The notes: generated by a model from the letters alone, not told the origin. 64,000 bases of DNA from Burkholderiaceae bacterium (GCA_024235955.1 JACKLJ010000001.1:667501-731500); one strand, 5' to 3'. Numbered from the stretch's first letter, positions 18,105 to 27,650 are shown. Numbers and translations are program-made.

Positions 18105-21100
18105 TCAGAACGGCGGATTCACGATGGGACGCCAGCTGCGACGCCACGAGGTGGGGCACGCGTCGGCAATCTTGTTGGTGCCCTCAACACCGGTCTGGAA
18201 CGCGATTTCGTTGGTGCAGGTGGTCTGCGGCTTCAACTCCACCTGCCCTTCGTTGGGCAGCCCGATCATGTTGCGCGAACTGACGTTGCCGCGGGTGAAA
18301 CCGCCCGACGGCAGCGCCTGGATCGAATAGGCATCAAAGGTGCCATCTGCGTTGTAGTCGAAGGAACGCTTGTTGCCGCCCGTCAAGGCATCGACCACGT
18401 AGTTGATGTTCGGCAGGCTTCCGGTGGAGGTGCAGGACTCGATGCTCAGGTCCTGCGCGGCGGGCAGGACCGAGGTCACCAGCACGCTGCTGCCTATGTT
18501 GGAGAGATCACCCACCACGCGCTCGCCATTGGTCATGGCACCCGCGTAGGTGATGACCCCCAGCTTCAGCATCCAGCCCTTCTTGGTCGTCCAGTTGACG
18601 CTGTTGGAACTGACGGTATAGAAAGTCTTGCCCGTTTCAATGCCGCTGCCGTTCACGATCGACGAGAGGTTGATGGTCTGCTCCACCAGTTGGGAAGACG
18701 AGATCGTGGTGAAGGTGGCAACGTCCGAACCTCCCACCGGGGTGGGATCCCAGATGCCATAGATGGCCTGCTGCGTGGCGGGTGTGGCCAGATCGTCGGC
18801 ATCCAGCACGATGCCGGTGCCGACCACCACGATGGTGCCGCACTGAGAGGTGGCGCTGTAGCTGCAGGTGGCGCCGTCGCCCGGGTGCGCTTGCCACGCG
18901 GGCGTGGCGTAGATCGGCTGGCCACTGCCGGCAGGCGTTGTGAACAGCGGTTTGTTGTAGGAAACCACCAAATGGGCTGTGCGCAGATCAAACCGCCACA
19001 GGTTGCCGTTGGCGTCGCCCGCGTACGCCGCCACGATATTGCGGTTGGTGTCGCGCACGGCCACCACGCCGCCCAGACCACGGTTGACCATGGTGGTGGC
19101 CGTGTTGTTGTAGGAAGAGGGCAAGGGGATGAACTTGACCAGCTTGCCGTTGAAGGCGTTGACCACATACAGGCCCACCTGCTTGCCAGCACCACCGTAG
19201 TGGCCACTGCCGGTCAGCATGACCCAGGTGCCATCGTCCAGTTGGCCCGCGGTCGGGTTGTTGCTGATCTTGGCCAGATCCCCATAGCCCGTGGTGGACG
19301 AATCGGCTTCCCACAGGAAATTGTTCTTGGTGGGCACCCTGTCGCTGGTGTTCAGGGGCGACTCCAGGCCGAACATGAAGTTGCGGGTGGCACGGCCTCC
19401 GGTTCCAAACACCAGCTGACGCCAGGCAGGGGTACTGCCGGCGGGGGTCTTGTTGCCGCTGTCATACACGTCCGCGTCGACCAGGGGGCCGTCCAGGATG
19501 TAACGGAACCGGAAAGCCGGGTCGGCAAGCGAGATCTGTTCGCTCATGGCGTTCTTGGGCATGAAGGACGCCAGTTCCGCGCCTGCCGGCACATTGACGC
19601 CCGCGACCGTGACGGCGGTGTCCGTCGCGGCGCCATTGATCACGTGCACCTTGCCCTCGTTGGTGGCCGAGAAGATGGTGGCAGGCAGCGTCTGCTTCTG
19701 GGTCCGGTAGCTGGCGTAGGTCGCCTGCCCATTGACCGAGCCATAGGTGTCATACCCCATGTTGATGCGCCCCCCGACGAACGCCGGTGGCGAGTTGACC
19801 GAGGCCGCAATGGGCTGGTTGCGGATGCGATATGGGGCGTTGAGGGTGTTCGTCAGGCCATCCTGCCCAAGCATGTAGCGGATGAAGGTTTCGTCCGTTT
19901 TCTGCAGACCGTCTGAATTGAGCAGCGCCGAGAAATCGGACGGCACCGTGGACAGCTTGGTGTTGTAGTTCAGCTCCTGACGGAGGCTGGCCGCCGTATT
20001 GGGGGAATTGGCGTCGTAGCCTGAGAGCGAGAAAATCTTCCGCCCAGTCACGGCCGGCATTTTCTGGTCGGCCGACCAGAGCGGAACAGGCACACCACCG
20101 CTCAGCGTCTTGTAACCGCCGTTGCTGTCCAGCTCGTAAGCCTTCAGGTCCCCCGTGTTGTCGGCAGTGTTGTATTCCGTGGTGTACTTGGTCTGACCAT
20201 CCAGGCTCTGGAACTGGCCGCTGTTGCCCGACACCGCCACACCTGCATCCTTGCCGGTACCAACGGCCGACGAAAGAATGGTGTCGATGGCCTGGCGAAC
20301 GTCGTCACCCGAATAGACGGAGAACGCGCGGCCGCCGCCTGTATAGCCGGCGCGTATGAAGTCGTTGACGCGGTATTGGTCAGAACCTACGGAGTTCAGG
20401 TTGACACTTGTCAGGCTATCGGCCCACTTGGGCTTGGTGGCCGTGTTGCCAGAAAGCCAGTCGTTGGTGTACTGATTGATCTGGCTCCAGGTCAATCCGC
20501 CAGCCACCCCCGAATCACCGGATGGCGTCAGATTCCATCCAATGGTGTAAGTGGTCATGTTCTGCCAGAAAGCCGGGTTGTGCTGGCCGGGAATGGGCGG
20601 CACATTGTTGGGCAGGGAGCTGAAATCGGTGTTCCAGTAATAGTTGGCCGTGAGGTCAGCCAAGCCGTATTGGCTGATCTGACCGTCGCCATAGGGCACG
20701 TACTGGCTCCGCGCCAGGAGCTTGGTCGTGGTGTTGGTGCTGTTGTAACCGGTCGCACCATTCGGGTTGTATTGCAATGCGGCCGCATTGCCGTTCGGCG
20801 TCCCACTGAAGTTGCTGGTGCCATTCACGCTTGCGTACTGGGTGTTGGCGCCAGAGGACGTGCCCGAATTCCAGGCGCCGTCCGACATGACGATGGTATA
20901 AGCGCGGCGGCAACTCAGATCATCCGTGGCAGATTCTGCCGACGTGCTGGTCGGATCGTTCTTCCATGGATTACCAAAATTACCCCTGTTGGAACCGGTG
21001 CCGCCATAATAGCCGGCCGTCAACTGAATGGCATTGTGGGAGGGCGTGCCGCCAGCCGCGATCAGACCATAAAGCCAGGTATACAGATCGCTTTTCCACT

Positions 21101-22226
21101 GATTGCTTGCGCCGACCCCGTTTTTGAAATACCTGACACCCGAGGAAATGGCTGTGGCCTGGACAGGGTTACGTCCGTTGAACATGTTGAACGAGCCGTA
21201 ACCCACGCGGATCTTGTTTTCGTAGGGCTGCATCGCCTGGCCGGTCGCGGTGGTAACGGCAGCCATACGCGTCCGGTACCAGTCGTACCAGTTCAGGATG
21301 TTCTTGACTTCCAGCGCATTGGTGCACGTGGTGGCATTGGTGCCGCAATCGGTGCGCTTGTGGCCGGTCGGAAGCGTCACCGAACCGGTACCTGAATAAG
21401 TGACGCTGGTCGCCGTGTGCGTGCTGCATGCAGCATCCCCGCACTTGACATAGGAAAAAGCAGGCGCGGCACCTGCGTTCGCCGTGGTATAGGTTACATA
21501 CGTCGGCAGATAAGACGATCGGGTGATATTGTAGTTATAGGTGGGATTCAGATTATAAGAAAATGTCTGGCTATCCTGGTTGGAAACAAAAGCCTCCCTG
21601 TTGGTCTGCGCCGTTCCATCGGCATTGACGCGGGGCAGATACGTGATGGCTGGGTTGTAATACTGAGGGTTAACGTCATACGAGCGCATGGCATACCAGC
21701 CGTATTTGGCAGTAGGTGTCGCGACCCAAACGACCTCAGCGGAGTTGGATTGGGTAACCCAGTCTCCATCAGATTCTTGGCATCCGTAGTCATAGGCTGT
21801 CCCACCCCACCAGGTTCGATAGCTATAACGCACAGGTATGGTACGCCCTTCCAAGCCCGTAGGGGGGTTACTAAGTGGCGTAGACGTCGAATATCCGGAT
21901 TTACATACCGTATAACTGGCATTCGTAGAGCATCCACCGTTTCCGACTCCGTCCTTGCAGGAATCACTCACGGAATAGTCGTCAGGGGACTCGAAGCTCA
22001 TCGAGCCCGAATTGTCGAGCACGAACATCAGGTTCGGTTTGGCACCCGGTACAACGCTGTACAGCGGACTTTGCGCGGGCGTCGTGGCAGCAACGGCATT
22101 GCCGAGCAATCCAGTCACACATACGGACCCGATCAGGATGGCTTTGATCCAAGAGGTCTTTCGGTAGCGGCCCGGCTCTGAACCTGCATGGCAGAATCGG
22201 TTTGCCAGATTTCGGGAGTGTTTCAT
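18105..22226 (-). CDS. pilY1: Type IV pilus tip-associated adhesin PilY1
   Basis: PilY1 is the large tip adhesin and assembly factor of type IV pili. The 1373-aa protein has a long n-region and a signal peptide ending near residue 46 (LIGSVCVTGLLGNAVA). A von Willebrand A-like module follows with the MIDAS motif D71-N-S73-G-S75 (VLDNSGSMS). The C-terminal half has the PilY1 beta-propeller (PPAFVGGRINMGY, NEGKVHVINGA, GTGGRATRNFMFGLE, LTGSGHYGG). It contains a calcium-loop-like DANGNLWRFD, comparable to the site regulating PilY1 in Pseudomonas. The 5' half has clearly lower GC and more Asn/Ser/Thr codons than the flanking genes. It is the last gene of the minor-pilin cluster. Confidence 0.95.
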   Translation of the reverse strand: MKHSRNLANRFCHAGSEPGRYRKTSWIKAILIGSVCVTGLLGNAVAATTPAQSPLYSVVPGAKPNLMFVLDNSGSMSFESPDDYSVSDSCKDGVGNGGCSTNASYTVCKSGYSTSTPLSNPPTGLEGRTIPVRYSYRTWWGGTAYDYGCQESDGDWVTQSNSAEVVWVATPTAKYGWYAMRSYDVNPQYYNPAITYLPRVNADGTAQTNREAFVSNQDSQTFSYNLNPTYNYNITRSSYLPTYVTYTTANAGAAPAFSYVKCGDAACSTHTATSVTYSGTGSVTLPTGHKRTDCGTNATTCTNALEVKNILNWYDWYRTRMAAVTTATGQAMQPYENKIRVGYGSFNMFNGRNPVQATAISSGVRYFKNGVGASNQWKSDLYTWLYGLIAAGGTPSHNAIQLTAGYYGGTGSNRGNFGNPWKNDPTSTSAESATDDLSCRRAYTIVMSDGAWNSGTSSGANTQYASVNGTSNFSGTPNGNAAALQYNPNGATGYNSTNTTTKLLARSQYVPYGDGQISQYGLADLTANYYWNTDFSSLPNNVPPIPGQHNPAFWQNMTTYTIGWNLTPSGDSGVAGGLTWSQINQYTNDWLSGNTATKPKWADSLTSVNLNSVGSDQYRVNDFIRAGYTGGGRAFSVYSGDDVRQAIDTILSSAVGTGKDAGVAVSGNSGQFQSLDGQTKYTTEYNTADNTGDLKAYELDSNGGYKTLSGGVPVPLWSADQKMPAVTGRKIFSLSGYDANSPNTAASLRQELNYNTKLSTVPSDFSALLNSDGLQKTDETFIRYMLGQDGLTNTLNAPYRIRNQPIAASVNSPPAFVGGRINMGYDTYGSVNGQATYASYRTQKQTLPATIFSATNEGKVHVINGAATDTAVTVAGVNVPAGAELASFMPKNAMSEQISLADPAFRFRYILDGPLVDADVYDSGNKTPAGSTPAWRQLVFGTGGRATRNFMFGLESPLNTSDRVPTKNNFLWEADSSTTGYGDLAKISNNPTAGQLDDGTWVMLTGSGHYGGAGKQVGLYVVNAFNGKLVKFIPLPSSYNNTATTMVNRGLGGVVAVRDTNRNIVAAYAGDANGNLWRFDLRTAHLVVSYNKPLFTTPAGSGQPIYATPAWQAHPGDGATCSYSATSQCGTIVVVGTGIVLDADDLATPATQQAIYGIWDPTPVGGSDVATFTTISSSQLVEQTINLSSIVNGSGIETGKTFYTVSSNSVNWTTKKGWMLKLGVITYAGAMTNGERVVGDLSNIGSSVLVTSVLPAAQDLSIESCTSTGSLPNINYVVDALTGGNKRSFDYNADGTFDAYSIQALPSGGFTRGNVSSRNMIGLPNEGQVELKPQTTCTNEIAFQTGVEGTNKIADACPTSWRRSWRPIVNPPF

Positions 22227-22296
22227 TTCGATCCCTTTTTATTCAATCCAGTTTGATGCACTATGCTGAGGTTTTGCAGCAGGCTTCTGCTTCAAT

Positions 22297-22782
22297 CTAT
22301 TTCCAACAGTCCGCCGCCGTAAGCCCGGAGGTGTAAGTGCCGGTCAACATGCTCTTGACGCCAAGGCTATCGAGCTGCAACGTGCCACATTTGTCGGCGG
22401 CCATACTGCCCGTCCGCGTGGCCTTCAGGGTGTAGCCAGGCGGCTGGTTGGCGGACTCGACGGTGATGTTGTAGTTGACGGAACCACTTTTTGGAGATAC
22501 TTGCAGGGCAGTCGGCAGCAGGTTGGTTTGGGCCCGCTTGGTCGAATCCGCATTGGTGTCCGAAGCCAGGGTGTACCGGTCATTGGCCGAGTAATAGCGC
22601 TGCATATACTGAGCAGCTTCCAACAAAATACCTTCTGCTTCGGCTCGTTTGGACCGGCGAACATGTTCAGAATAACTGGGCAGGGCAATCGCGGCCAGGA
22701 TTCCTATGACCGCGACGACGATCATGACCTCGATCAAGGTGAAGCCGGCATAAAGGTCGAGGCGTCTGGGCTGATTTTTCAT
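22297..22782 (-). CDS. pilE: Type IV pilin-like protein (PilE family)
   Basis: This 161-aa prepilin has a leader of 13 residues ending in Gly, cleaved by PilD at G-FTLIEVMIVVAVIGILAAIALPSY, with the conserved Glu5. Two C-terminal cysteines (DKCGTLQLD and TAADCWK) would form the D-loop disulfide. By size and context it is a minor pilin or the PilE-type subunit of the minor-pilin set; it may not be the major pilin. It sits between pilX and pilY1, whereas in many relatives the pilE-like gene follows pilY1. The Met at 22782 gives the usual leader length; an in-frame ATG at 22797 is also possible. Confidence 0.9.
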   Translation of the reverse strand: MKNQPRRLDLYAGFTLIEVMIVVAVIGILAAIALPSYSEHVRRSKRAEAEGILLEAAQYMQRYYSANDRYTLASDTNADSTKRAQTNLLPTALQVSPKSGSVNYNITVESANQPPGYTLKATRTGSMAADKCGTLQLDSLGVKSMLTGTYTSGLTAADCWK

Positions 22783-22806
22783 GATGCAAGCACTCATTGG
22801 ATCGGT

Positions 22807-23451
22807 TCAGCTGTTGCTCAGGATGGATTGGACAAAGGCCTCTGCACCGTACGTTGTTTTTCCGGTCGTGGTATCGAACTTTGCGTTGTTGGCAAAGCCC
22901 CTGCCCGTAATCAGATAGCCGTTGAATGCCGGGGTTGACGTGGTCACAATGCGCTGGATGATGCAGAGCGGCGGATTGGACAGCTGCCGGGAATCGGTGG
23001 CGGGGGTGGAGCCGTCGTACCGCTTGTAATACTGGGCCGGTACTGAAATGGCGTTGGCGCCTATCCAGTTGGCGGCAGTGCGCCAGGCAGCGGTGGTGTC
23101 GTCTTCAGACGTGATCGTGGTGGTGATCACTTTCTGCCGAAGCCCAGTGGTGCCGTATTCGGTGTAATCCTTGTTGTCGTAGTCGAACACCGCGATCTGT
23201 TCGCAGAAGCGCAAGGCCGTTTCTGCCGCCTCCTGGGCGGTTTGAGCTGCCTGAACACCCTTGACGCTTCGCTCGCTCTGCGTGGCATTGCGGATGGCGA
23301 AGGTGCCCAGCAAGGAAAGTATGACCACCAAAATCAAGGTGATGACCAAGACGACACCCTGCTGGCGTGATTTTTGCGCGCGGCAAGCGCGTTGGCAGGC
23401 GATCATTGACAAATGGTTCATGGTGGATGGCTGCATCACTAAATCACCCAT
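22807..23451 (-). CDS. pilX: Minor pilin PilX
   Basis: PilX primes pilus assembly and works with PilV, PilW, FimT/U and PilY1. The 214-aa protein has a prepilin-like leader ending QQG, then VVLVITLILVVILSLLGTFAIRNATQSERSV, typical of PilX in lacking Glu at position 5. It continues with QEAAETALRFCEQ, the standard PilX helix end. It begins 3 nt after the pilW stop, so the two are coupled. The start could be one of several close Met codons; the furthest upstream is used here. Confidence 0.9.
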   Translation of the reverse strand: MGDLVMQPSTMNHLSMIACQRACRAQKSRQQGVVLVITLILVVILSLLGTFAIRNATQSERSVKGVQAAQTAQEAAETALRFCEQIAVFDYDNKDYTEYGTTGLRQKVITTTITSEDDTTAAWRTAANWIGANAISVPAQYYKRYDGSTPATDSRQLSNPPLCIIQRIVTTSTPAFNGYLITGRGFANNAKFDTTTGKTTYGAEAFVQSILSNS

Positions 23452-23454
23452 TGC

Positions 23455-24468
23455 TTATTGCGTGACCATTCTGTTGCGCAGAAGAACGGTGGTGGTGTAG
23501 GTCCGTCTCAGGTAACCGTCGGTGCTGGTACCGTCGACATTGCTGCAGTCCTTGTAATTGAAGCCGCCGGTCGGCACATCGCGGACGACCTGGTTGCTGC
23601 GCATCAGAAGACAGACCCGGACGCTCAGCACACGGCCCCAACGGTCATCTCTCGCATTGGGCAAGGTGCCGCTCGTGGCCAGACTGTCGATCTGCGTGGC
23701 GGTCAGATAAGAGATGATTTGATGAAAATTGGCGTCGTAGGCGTTGCCCAGTTCCTGCGTGGGTTTGGTGGCCACGCCGTAGGTGATCTGCATGTCCTCC
23801 ACATTGGCAATCAGGGGCTGGGAGGTTGCAATGGCATTGGAGGCGCCACTGGCCTCGTTGCCACGGCAAGACAGGCTGGGGTAGGTGGTTGGCGTGGTCA
23901 CCATGTAGCGGTTGTCGGCCAGCGCATACGTGGCCGGTGCCGGCGTGGGGGCCGGTGATACCTGAGAGGTATTGATTGCGTTGATGCCATTGCCAATGCA
24001 ATTGGTGGGCAGGCCGGCGGATGTCGGCACGGTGTTGTTGGTCGTGGCCTCGTAGCGAACAGCAATGGCGTCGCTGCCGGTGCCGGTGGTGTTGCAAGCC
24101 AGGCTGTCAAAAGCGGCGCCTGCGTCTACAAAGCCGAGGTCGCACCCGCGCACGGCAACACCCGCGTAGTTGCCCATGACCACGGTGGATCCCGCGGCCG
24201 GAATGATCTGCTTGGCGTACCCGGCCTGCTTGATCTGCTCCTGGATGATGTTGAGCGCCAGGACGCCGTCCTCATTCATTTGCGTTTCCACCTGGGAGAT
24301 CTGGCTGCCGCGGCTTGAACTCGTGTAAACCGCAAGACTGGCGGCCAGAATGACCAGCCCGAGGGTCATCGCGATCAGGAGTTCGAGCAGCGTGAAGCCG
24401 CGACCCACGCGGTGCATGGGTCGACCGGCAGGCCGGCATGGTGCGACGCAGTCAACGGCCCGGTTCAT
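23455..24468 (-). CDS. pilW: Minor pilin PilW
   Basis: This 337-aa minor prepilin has the cleavage site GRG-FTLLELLIAMTLGLVILA with Glu5 and a long periplasmic domain, the usual PilW length. The domain includes TQMNEDGVLALNIIQEQIKQAGYAK, a characteristic PilW segment. Its start overlaps the pilV stop by ATGA. A shorter start at MHRVGRG (24417) would give a more usual leader length, but the ATGA overlap favours 24468. Confidence 0.92.
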   Translation of the reverse strand: MNRAVDCVAPCRPAGRPMHRVGRGFTLLELLIAMTLGLVILAASLAVYTSSSRGSQISQVETQMNEDGVLALNIIQEQIKQAGYAKQIIPAAGSTVVMGNYAGVAVRGCDLGFVDAGAAFDSLACNTTGTGSDAIAVRYEATTNNTVPTSAGLPTNCIGNGINAINTSQVSPAPTPAPATYALADNRYMVTTPTTYPSLSCRGNEASGASNAIATSQPLIANVEDMQITYGVATKPTQELGNAYDANFHQIISYLTATQIDSLATSGTLPNARDDRWGRVLSVRVCLLMRSNQVVRDVPTGGFNYKDCSNVDGTSTDGYLRRTYTTTVLLRNRMVTQ

Positions 24469-25070
24469 AGCGTGATCCTGAAATACATGCAGTTGACATT
24501 GGCGTCAGTAGGAATATTGGCGCCGGCAGGGCAGGTCTGCGTCTGTTGAAAGCCGCTCTGCTCCTCAATCGCGGTCCAGATCAGCCAGACGTTCATGATG
24601 CGCGTGGCCGGCAAGCCGGCAACGCCGGCAACCGCCGGGGTCAGCTCGGTGGTGATGTAGGCAGTCCCGCCCGGCAGCCGGTTGGCCACGTTGGTCAGCC
24701 ATTGCGACTGGTCGTAGGCGGCCACGGCCGCGGCGCATGTATTGATGGGGGTGATCTGACAGGCCGTCATCGCCGTCGTGGGGTCGACCGTGGCGGCGGC
24801 CCGAGTGCCAGCGGTATACGCGCTTGTATAGGCGTAGTTCGCAAATCCCACGAGATTAGCCCGCGCCCGCTCTGCATAATCCGTGACCAGGCTCAGGCCC
24901 GTGGCGCGCAGGCGGGAAAACTGGTTGTACTTGATGGATGACGACGTCAGTGCCGCCATGCCGAGCAGGGCGGTGGCCAGGATTACCATGGCAACCAATA
25001 CTTCGATCAGGGTTGCTCCGCGTTCTGAAGCGCGGGAGCGCTTTGAGCGATAGGGTGTGGGTTTCTTCAT
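24465..25070 (-). CDS. pilV: Minor pilin PilV
   Basis: This 201-aa minor prepilin has the leader site ERG-ATLIEVLVAMVILATALLGMAAL with Glu5, followed by the PilV helix LTSSSIKYNQFSRLRATGLSLVTDYAERARAN. Cysteines in TACQITPINTC and QTCPAG...VNCMY could form disulfides. It overlaps pilW by 4 nt and follows fimT by 12 nt, as part of one transcript. Confidence 0.93.
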   Translation of the reverse strand: MKKPTPYRSKRSRASERGATLIEVLVAMVILATALLGMAALTSSSIKYNQFSRLRATGLSLVTDYAERARANLVGFANYAYTSAYTAGTRAAATVDPTTAMTACQITPINTCAAAVAAYDQSQWLTNVANRLPGGTAYITTELTPAVAGVAGLPATRIMNVWLIWTAIEEQSGFQQTQTCPAGANIPTDANVNCMYFRITL

Positions 25071-25082
25071 GGTCGATTTCGC

Positions 25083-25658
25083 TCAGGCTCCGGGGCAACT
25101 TTGGGTTCCGTCAATGACGAGCATGCGGCCCGGCTTGCTAAGGCAAACCACTTTTTCCATATTGTTGTCAAACGTGCTTTGAATGTTATAGCTTGCGGGT
25201 GTGCTGCCCATTAATCCATTGGGTTGGAAAGTTAGCTTGGAGTAACTTCCGCCCGTGGCTTGAAAGGTGACACCGCTTTGGGTGTCTTGACGAAGCAATA
25301 ATTCATCCGTGCCGCTGTTGTAACTGCCATTGCCGTTGTTGTCGGCAAACACGATCCAGCCGGTGGCATAGCCGGTAGTCCCTTCAGAGGTCTGGCAGGC
25401 TGTGCTGGAAGCGCTGCTTACTCGGCACATCACCACGGGTTTGGCGCGCGCGATGGCTTCGGCGCGGGCCGTGCGCAGGCTTCCGGTGAAGGCGTTCACG
25501 GCGTTGGACATCCGCCATTGCGCCGCGAACCGTGTCATGGAAGGAGCGGCAAGGCCCAGCAAGATGGCCAGGATTGCGATCGCCACCATGAGTTCAATCA
25601 CGGTCATGCCGCGCTGATGCGGCTGGTGGGATCGTCGATGACGTGCAAGTAGGTTCAT
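25083..25658 (-). CDS. fimT: Minor pilin FimT/GspH-like
   Basis: This 191-aa prepilin has the processing site QRG-MTVIELMVAIAILAILLGLAAPS with Glu5 and a GspH/FimT-type C-terminal domain (FTGSLRTARAEAIARAKPVVMCR, GWIVFADNNGNGSYN). It is the first gene of the minor-pilin set. The ATG at 25658 is used; the further in-frame codon at 25664 is a TTG. It lies 226 nt downstream of the hemA stop. Confidence 0.93.
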   Translation of the reverse strand: MNLLARHRRSHQPHQRGMTVIELMVAIAILAILLGLAAPSMTRFAAQWRMSNAVNAFTGSLRTARAEAIARAKPVVMCRVSSASSTACQTSEGTTGYATGWIVFADNNGNGSYNSGTDELLLRQDTQSGVTFQATGGSYSKLTFQPNGLMGSTPASYNIQSTFDNNMEKVVCLSKPGRMLVIDGTQSCPGA

Positions 25659-25707
25659 GGCCAATGGTTTTCGCCCAATTCTGCGAGTTGTAAGAATAAG
25701 TTGCGGC

Positions 25708-25734
25708 CGTCCGCCGCACCGGGGCTGGCGGACG
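25708..25734 (-). promoter_or_regulatory. GC hairpin in the hemA-fimT gap
   Basis: A perfect 8-bp inverted repeat (CGTCCGCC 25708-25715 with GGCGGACG 25727-25734) has no T-run on either side. It could be a weak hemA transcript end or a structured fimT leader. I see nothing else definite between hemA and fimT. Confidence 0.35.
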
Positions 25735-25884
25735 ATTGGCGGGTTCGGCGGGACGAGCGGTTGAATCCGGGTTCCCGGTGGGCGGATTCGAGCTTGTGCC
25801 CCTTGCCGGGGCAGCCAGCGGACGGCGTGGCTTGCCGGGCTGGTGGGGTGGCAGCGCAGCGCCGGTACGGCGGGCGCCTGCGAG

Positions 25885-27150
25885 TCAGGACCGAAGGAAC
25901 AGGCGGGAAACGGTCTGCACGGCGAGCGCCTGGTTCTCCGGGGTGCTCGCGTTCAGTTCCGCCATGGCCCCGTGCAGCATCTTCTGGGTGAGTCCGCGCG
26001 ACAGGGCTTCCAGCACGGCTTCCAGGTCTTCGCCCTTGGCCAGGCGCTTGCGCGCGCGGCCGATCTCCGCCGCGCGCCACTGCTCGGCCTGGGCGTTCAG
26101 TTCCTGGATCAGCGGCACCACGCCGTGCGCCGGGTTGCGCTGGTCGACCCAGTGCATGAAGCTCTGCACACCAGCGTCGATGATGGCTTCGGCCTGGGCC
26201 ACGGCGGCCTGCCGGTTGGCCTGGCCGGCCTCGACCACGCTGGCCAGGTCGTCCACGGTGTAGAGGAACACGTCTTCCAGGCCCTTGACCTCGGGCTCGA
26301 TGTCGCGCGGCACGGCCAGGTCGACCATGAAGATCGGGCGGTGGCGGCGCTTTTTGACGGCGCGCTCGACCGCGCCCAGGCCGATGATGGGCAACTGGCT
26401 GGCGGTGCAGCTCACCACGGCGTCGAATTCGTGCAGGCGCTCGGGCAGGTCGGCCAGGCGCATCACCTCAGCACCAAAGCGTCCGGCCAGGTGTTCGCCG
26501 CGCTCCAGCGTGCGGTTGGCGATGCTGATGGACCTGGGGTTTTTGGCGGCAAAGTGGGTGGCGGCCAGCTCGATCATCTCGCCGGCGCCGACGAACAGCA
26601 CGCGGATCTTGCCCAGATCCTCGAACAGCTGGCCGGCCAGGCGCACGGCGGCGGCGGCCATGCTGATGCTGTGTGCGCCGATCTCGGTGGACGAGCGCAC
26701 CTGCTTGGCCACGGCGAAGCTGCGCTGGAACAGCTGGTTGAGTGTTTGGCCCAGCGCGCCGGCGTCCTCGGCGGCGCGCACGGCGTTCTTCATCTGGCCC
26801 AGGATCTGCGGCTCACCCAGCACCATGCTGTCGAGCCCGCTGGCCACGCGGAAGGCGTGGCGGGCGGCGAGGCCGTCTTCCAACACGTAGGTGTGCTGGC
26901 GCAGGGCGTCGGCCGGCACGTCGCCGGCGCGGGCCAGCCAGTCGAGCGTGTGATCGACCTGCGGCGCCTCGCTGGCGCAATAGACCTCGGTGCGGTTGCA
27001 GGTGGAGAGGATCGCGGCTTCGGGGTGGCGCGTGTGGGAATGGCGCAGTCCCTGCAGCGCCGGCGCGATCTGGTCGAGCGCAAACGCGAACCGCCCGCGC
27101 AGATCGAGCGGGGCGGTGTTGTGGTTGAGCCCTAGGGTCCAGACGGCCAT
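25885..27150 (-). CDS. hemA: Glutamyl-tRNA reductase
   Basis: HemA reduces glutamyl-tRNA with NADPH to glutamate-1-semialdehyde, the first step of C5-pathway heme synthesis. The 421-aa protein has the catalytic cysteine in STCNRTEVY, the start MAVWTLGLNHNTAPLDLR typical of the family, the NADPH-binding RVLFVGAGEMIELAATH, the SIANRTLERGEHLA block and a C-terminal helical dimerisation domain. The Met at 27150 is chosen because upstream residues (REKRANFII) are not conserved and overlap the promoter. In related genomes prfA and prmC often follow hemA directly; here about 8 kb of minor-pilin DNA intervenes. Confidence 0.96.
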   Translation of the reverse strand: MAVWTLGLNHNTAPLDLRGRFAFALDQIAPALQGLRHSHTRHPEAAILSTCNRTEVYCASEAPQVDHTLDWLARAGDVPADALRQHTYVLEDGLAARHAFRVASGLDSMVLGEPQILGQMKNAVRAAEDAGALGQTLNQLFQRSFAVAKQVRSSTEIGAHSISMAAAAVRLAGQLFEDLGKIRVLFVGAGEMIELAATHFAAKNPRSISIANRTLERGEHLAGRFGAEVMRLADLPERLHEFDAVVSCTASQLPIIGLGAVERAVKKRRHRPIFMVDLAVPRDIEPEVKGLEDVFLYTVDDLASVVEAGQANRQAAVAQAEAIIDAGVQSFMHWVDQRNPAHGVVPLIQELNAQAEQWRAAEIGRARKRLAKGEDLEAVLEALSRGLTQKMLHGAMAELNASTPENQALAVQTVSRLFLRS

Positions 27151-27160
27151 CGTGGGCGGG

Positions 27161-27166
27161 ATTATA
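27161..27166 (-). promoter_or_regulatory. Predicted -10 element of hemA
   Basis: On the minus strand this is a perfect TATAAT, 10 nt upstream of the hemA ATG, implying a very short 5' leader. No good -35 is visible. The overlapping plus-strand TATAAA may serve the gene at 27222. Confidence 0.45.
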
Positions 27167-27221
27167 AAATTTGCCCTCTTTTCGCGCACCTGCTGCGCTT
27201 GACACGCATCAAGAAACTTCC

Positions 27222-27500
27222 ATGGACTGGCTGTCGCTGATCTGGCATGTGCTCGGCTTCGTGGCGCCGGCCGTGGCCGTGGGCGCTGCGCTGGCCTTCG
27301 TTGGAGCCATGTTTTCGGGGCTGAACAAGGCTTCAGCCCGCACGCTGCTGGCGCGGGCAGCTATCAATTCCGCAGTGGGCGTGGGCGCGCTGATGGTCGG
27401 CCTGGCCCTCACCGGGCGCGACGGCAAGATGCTCAGCTACCTGGGCATGGCCGTCGCCATCGCCTTCGCACAATCGTTGAGGGCCGTTGCGCGCCACTGA
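27222..27500 (+). CDS. Small membrane protein of unknown function
   Basis: This 92-aa protein has three predicted membrane segments: WLSLIWHVLGFVAPAVAVGAA, INSAVGVGALMVGLALTG and KMLSYLGMAVAIAFAQSL. A basic loop (NKASARTLLARAA) lies between the first two. It is divergent from hemA. No family function is recognised. The ATG at 27222 is preceded by a weak ribosome site only. Part of its coding sequence (27330-27367) resembles an R1 repeat by chance or origin. Confidence 0.75.
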   Translation: MDWLSLIWHVLGFVAPAVAVGAALAFVGAMFSGLNKASARTLLARAAINSAVGVGALMVGLALTGRDGKMLSYLGMAVAIAFAQSLRAVARH

Positions 27501-27650
27501 GGGTGTGGTGCTAGCTTGGCTGGAGTGTGGACTGATGAGACAGCGGCCTTGCGCCGCGTTCGTATCTGGCACCTTGCCGGCCGCGATTCGGCGTTGCGGA
27601 CGGCTTGACGATGAGGTTCGTGGGTCAGGCACAGCGGACCGCCCCCTGCA

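Noticed and set aside
17967..19916. 649-residue plus-strand frame antisense to pilY1
   Set aside because: No recognisable motif; it starts in the prfA/pilY1 gap, crosses the terminator and mirrors pilY1 codons.
25690..25880. Mobile element or extra R2 copy between hemA and fimT
   Set aside because: Apart from an 8-bp hairpin the segment shares no blocks with R1 or R2 and has no target-site duplication.
27330..27367. Possible further R1 copy in the small membrane-protein gene
   Set aside because: It shares GCTTCAGCCC and GGGCAGCTATCAA but lies in frame within a conserved-looking membrane protein. The similarity may be chance, so it was not counted.
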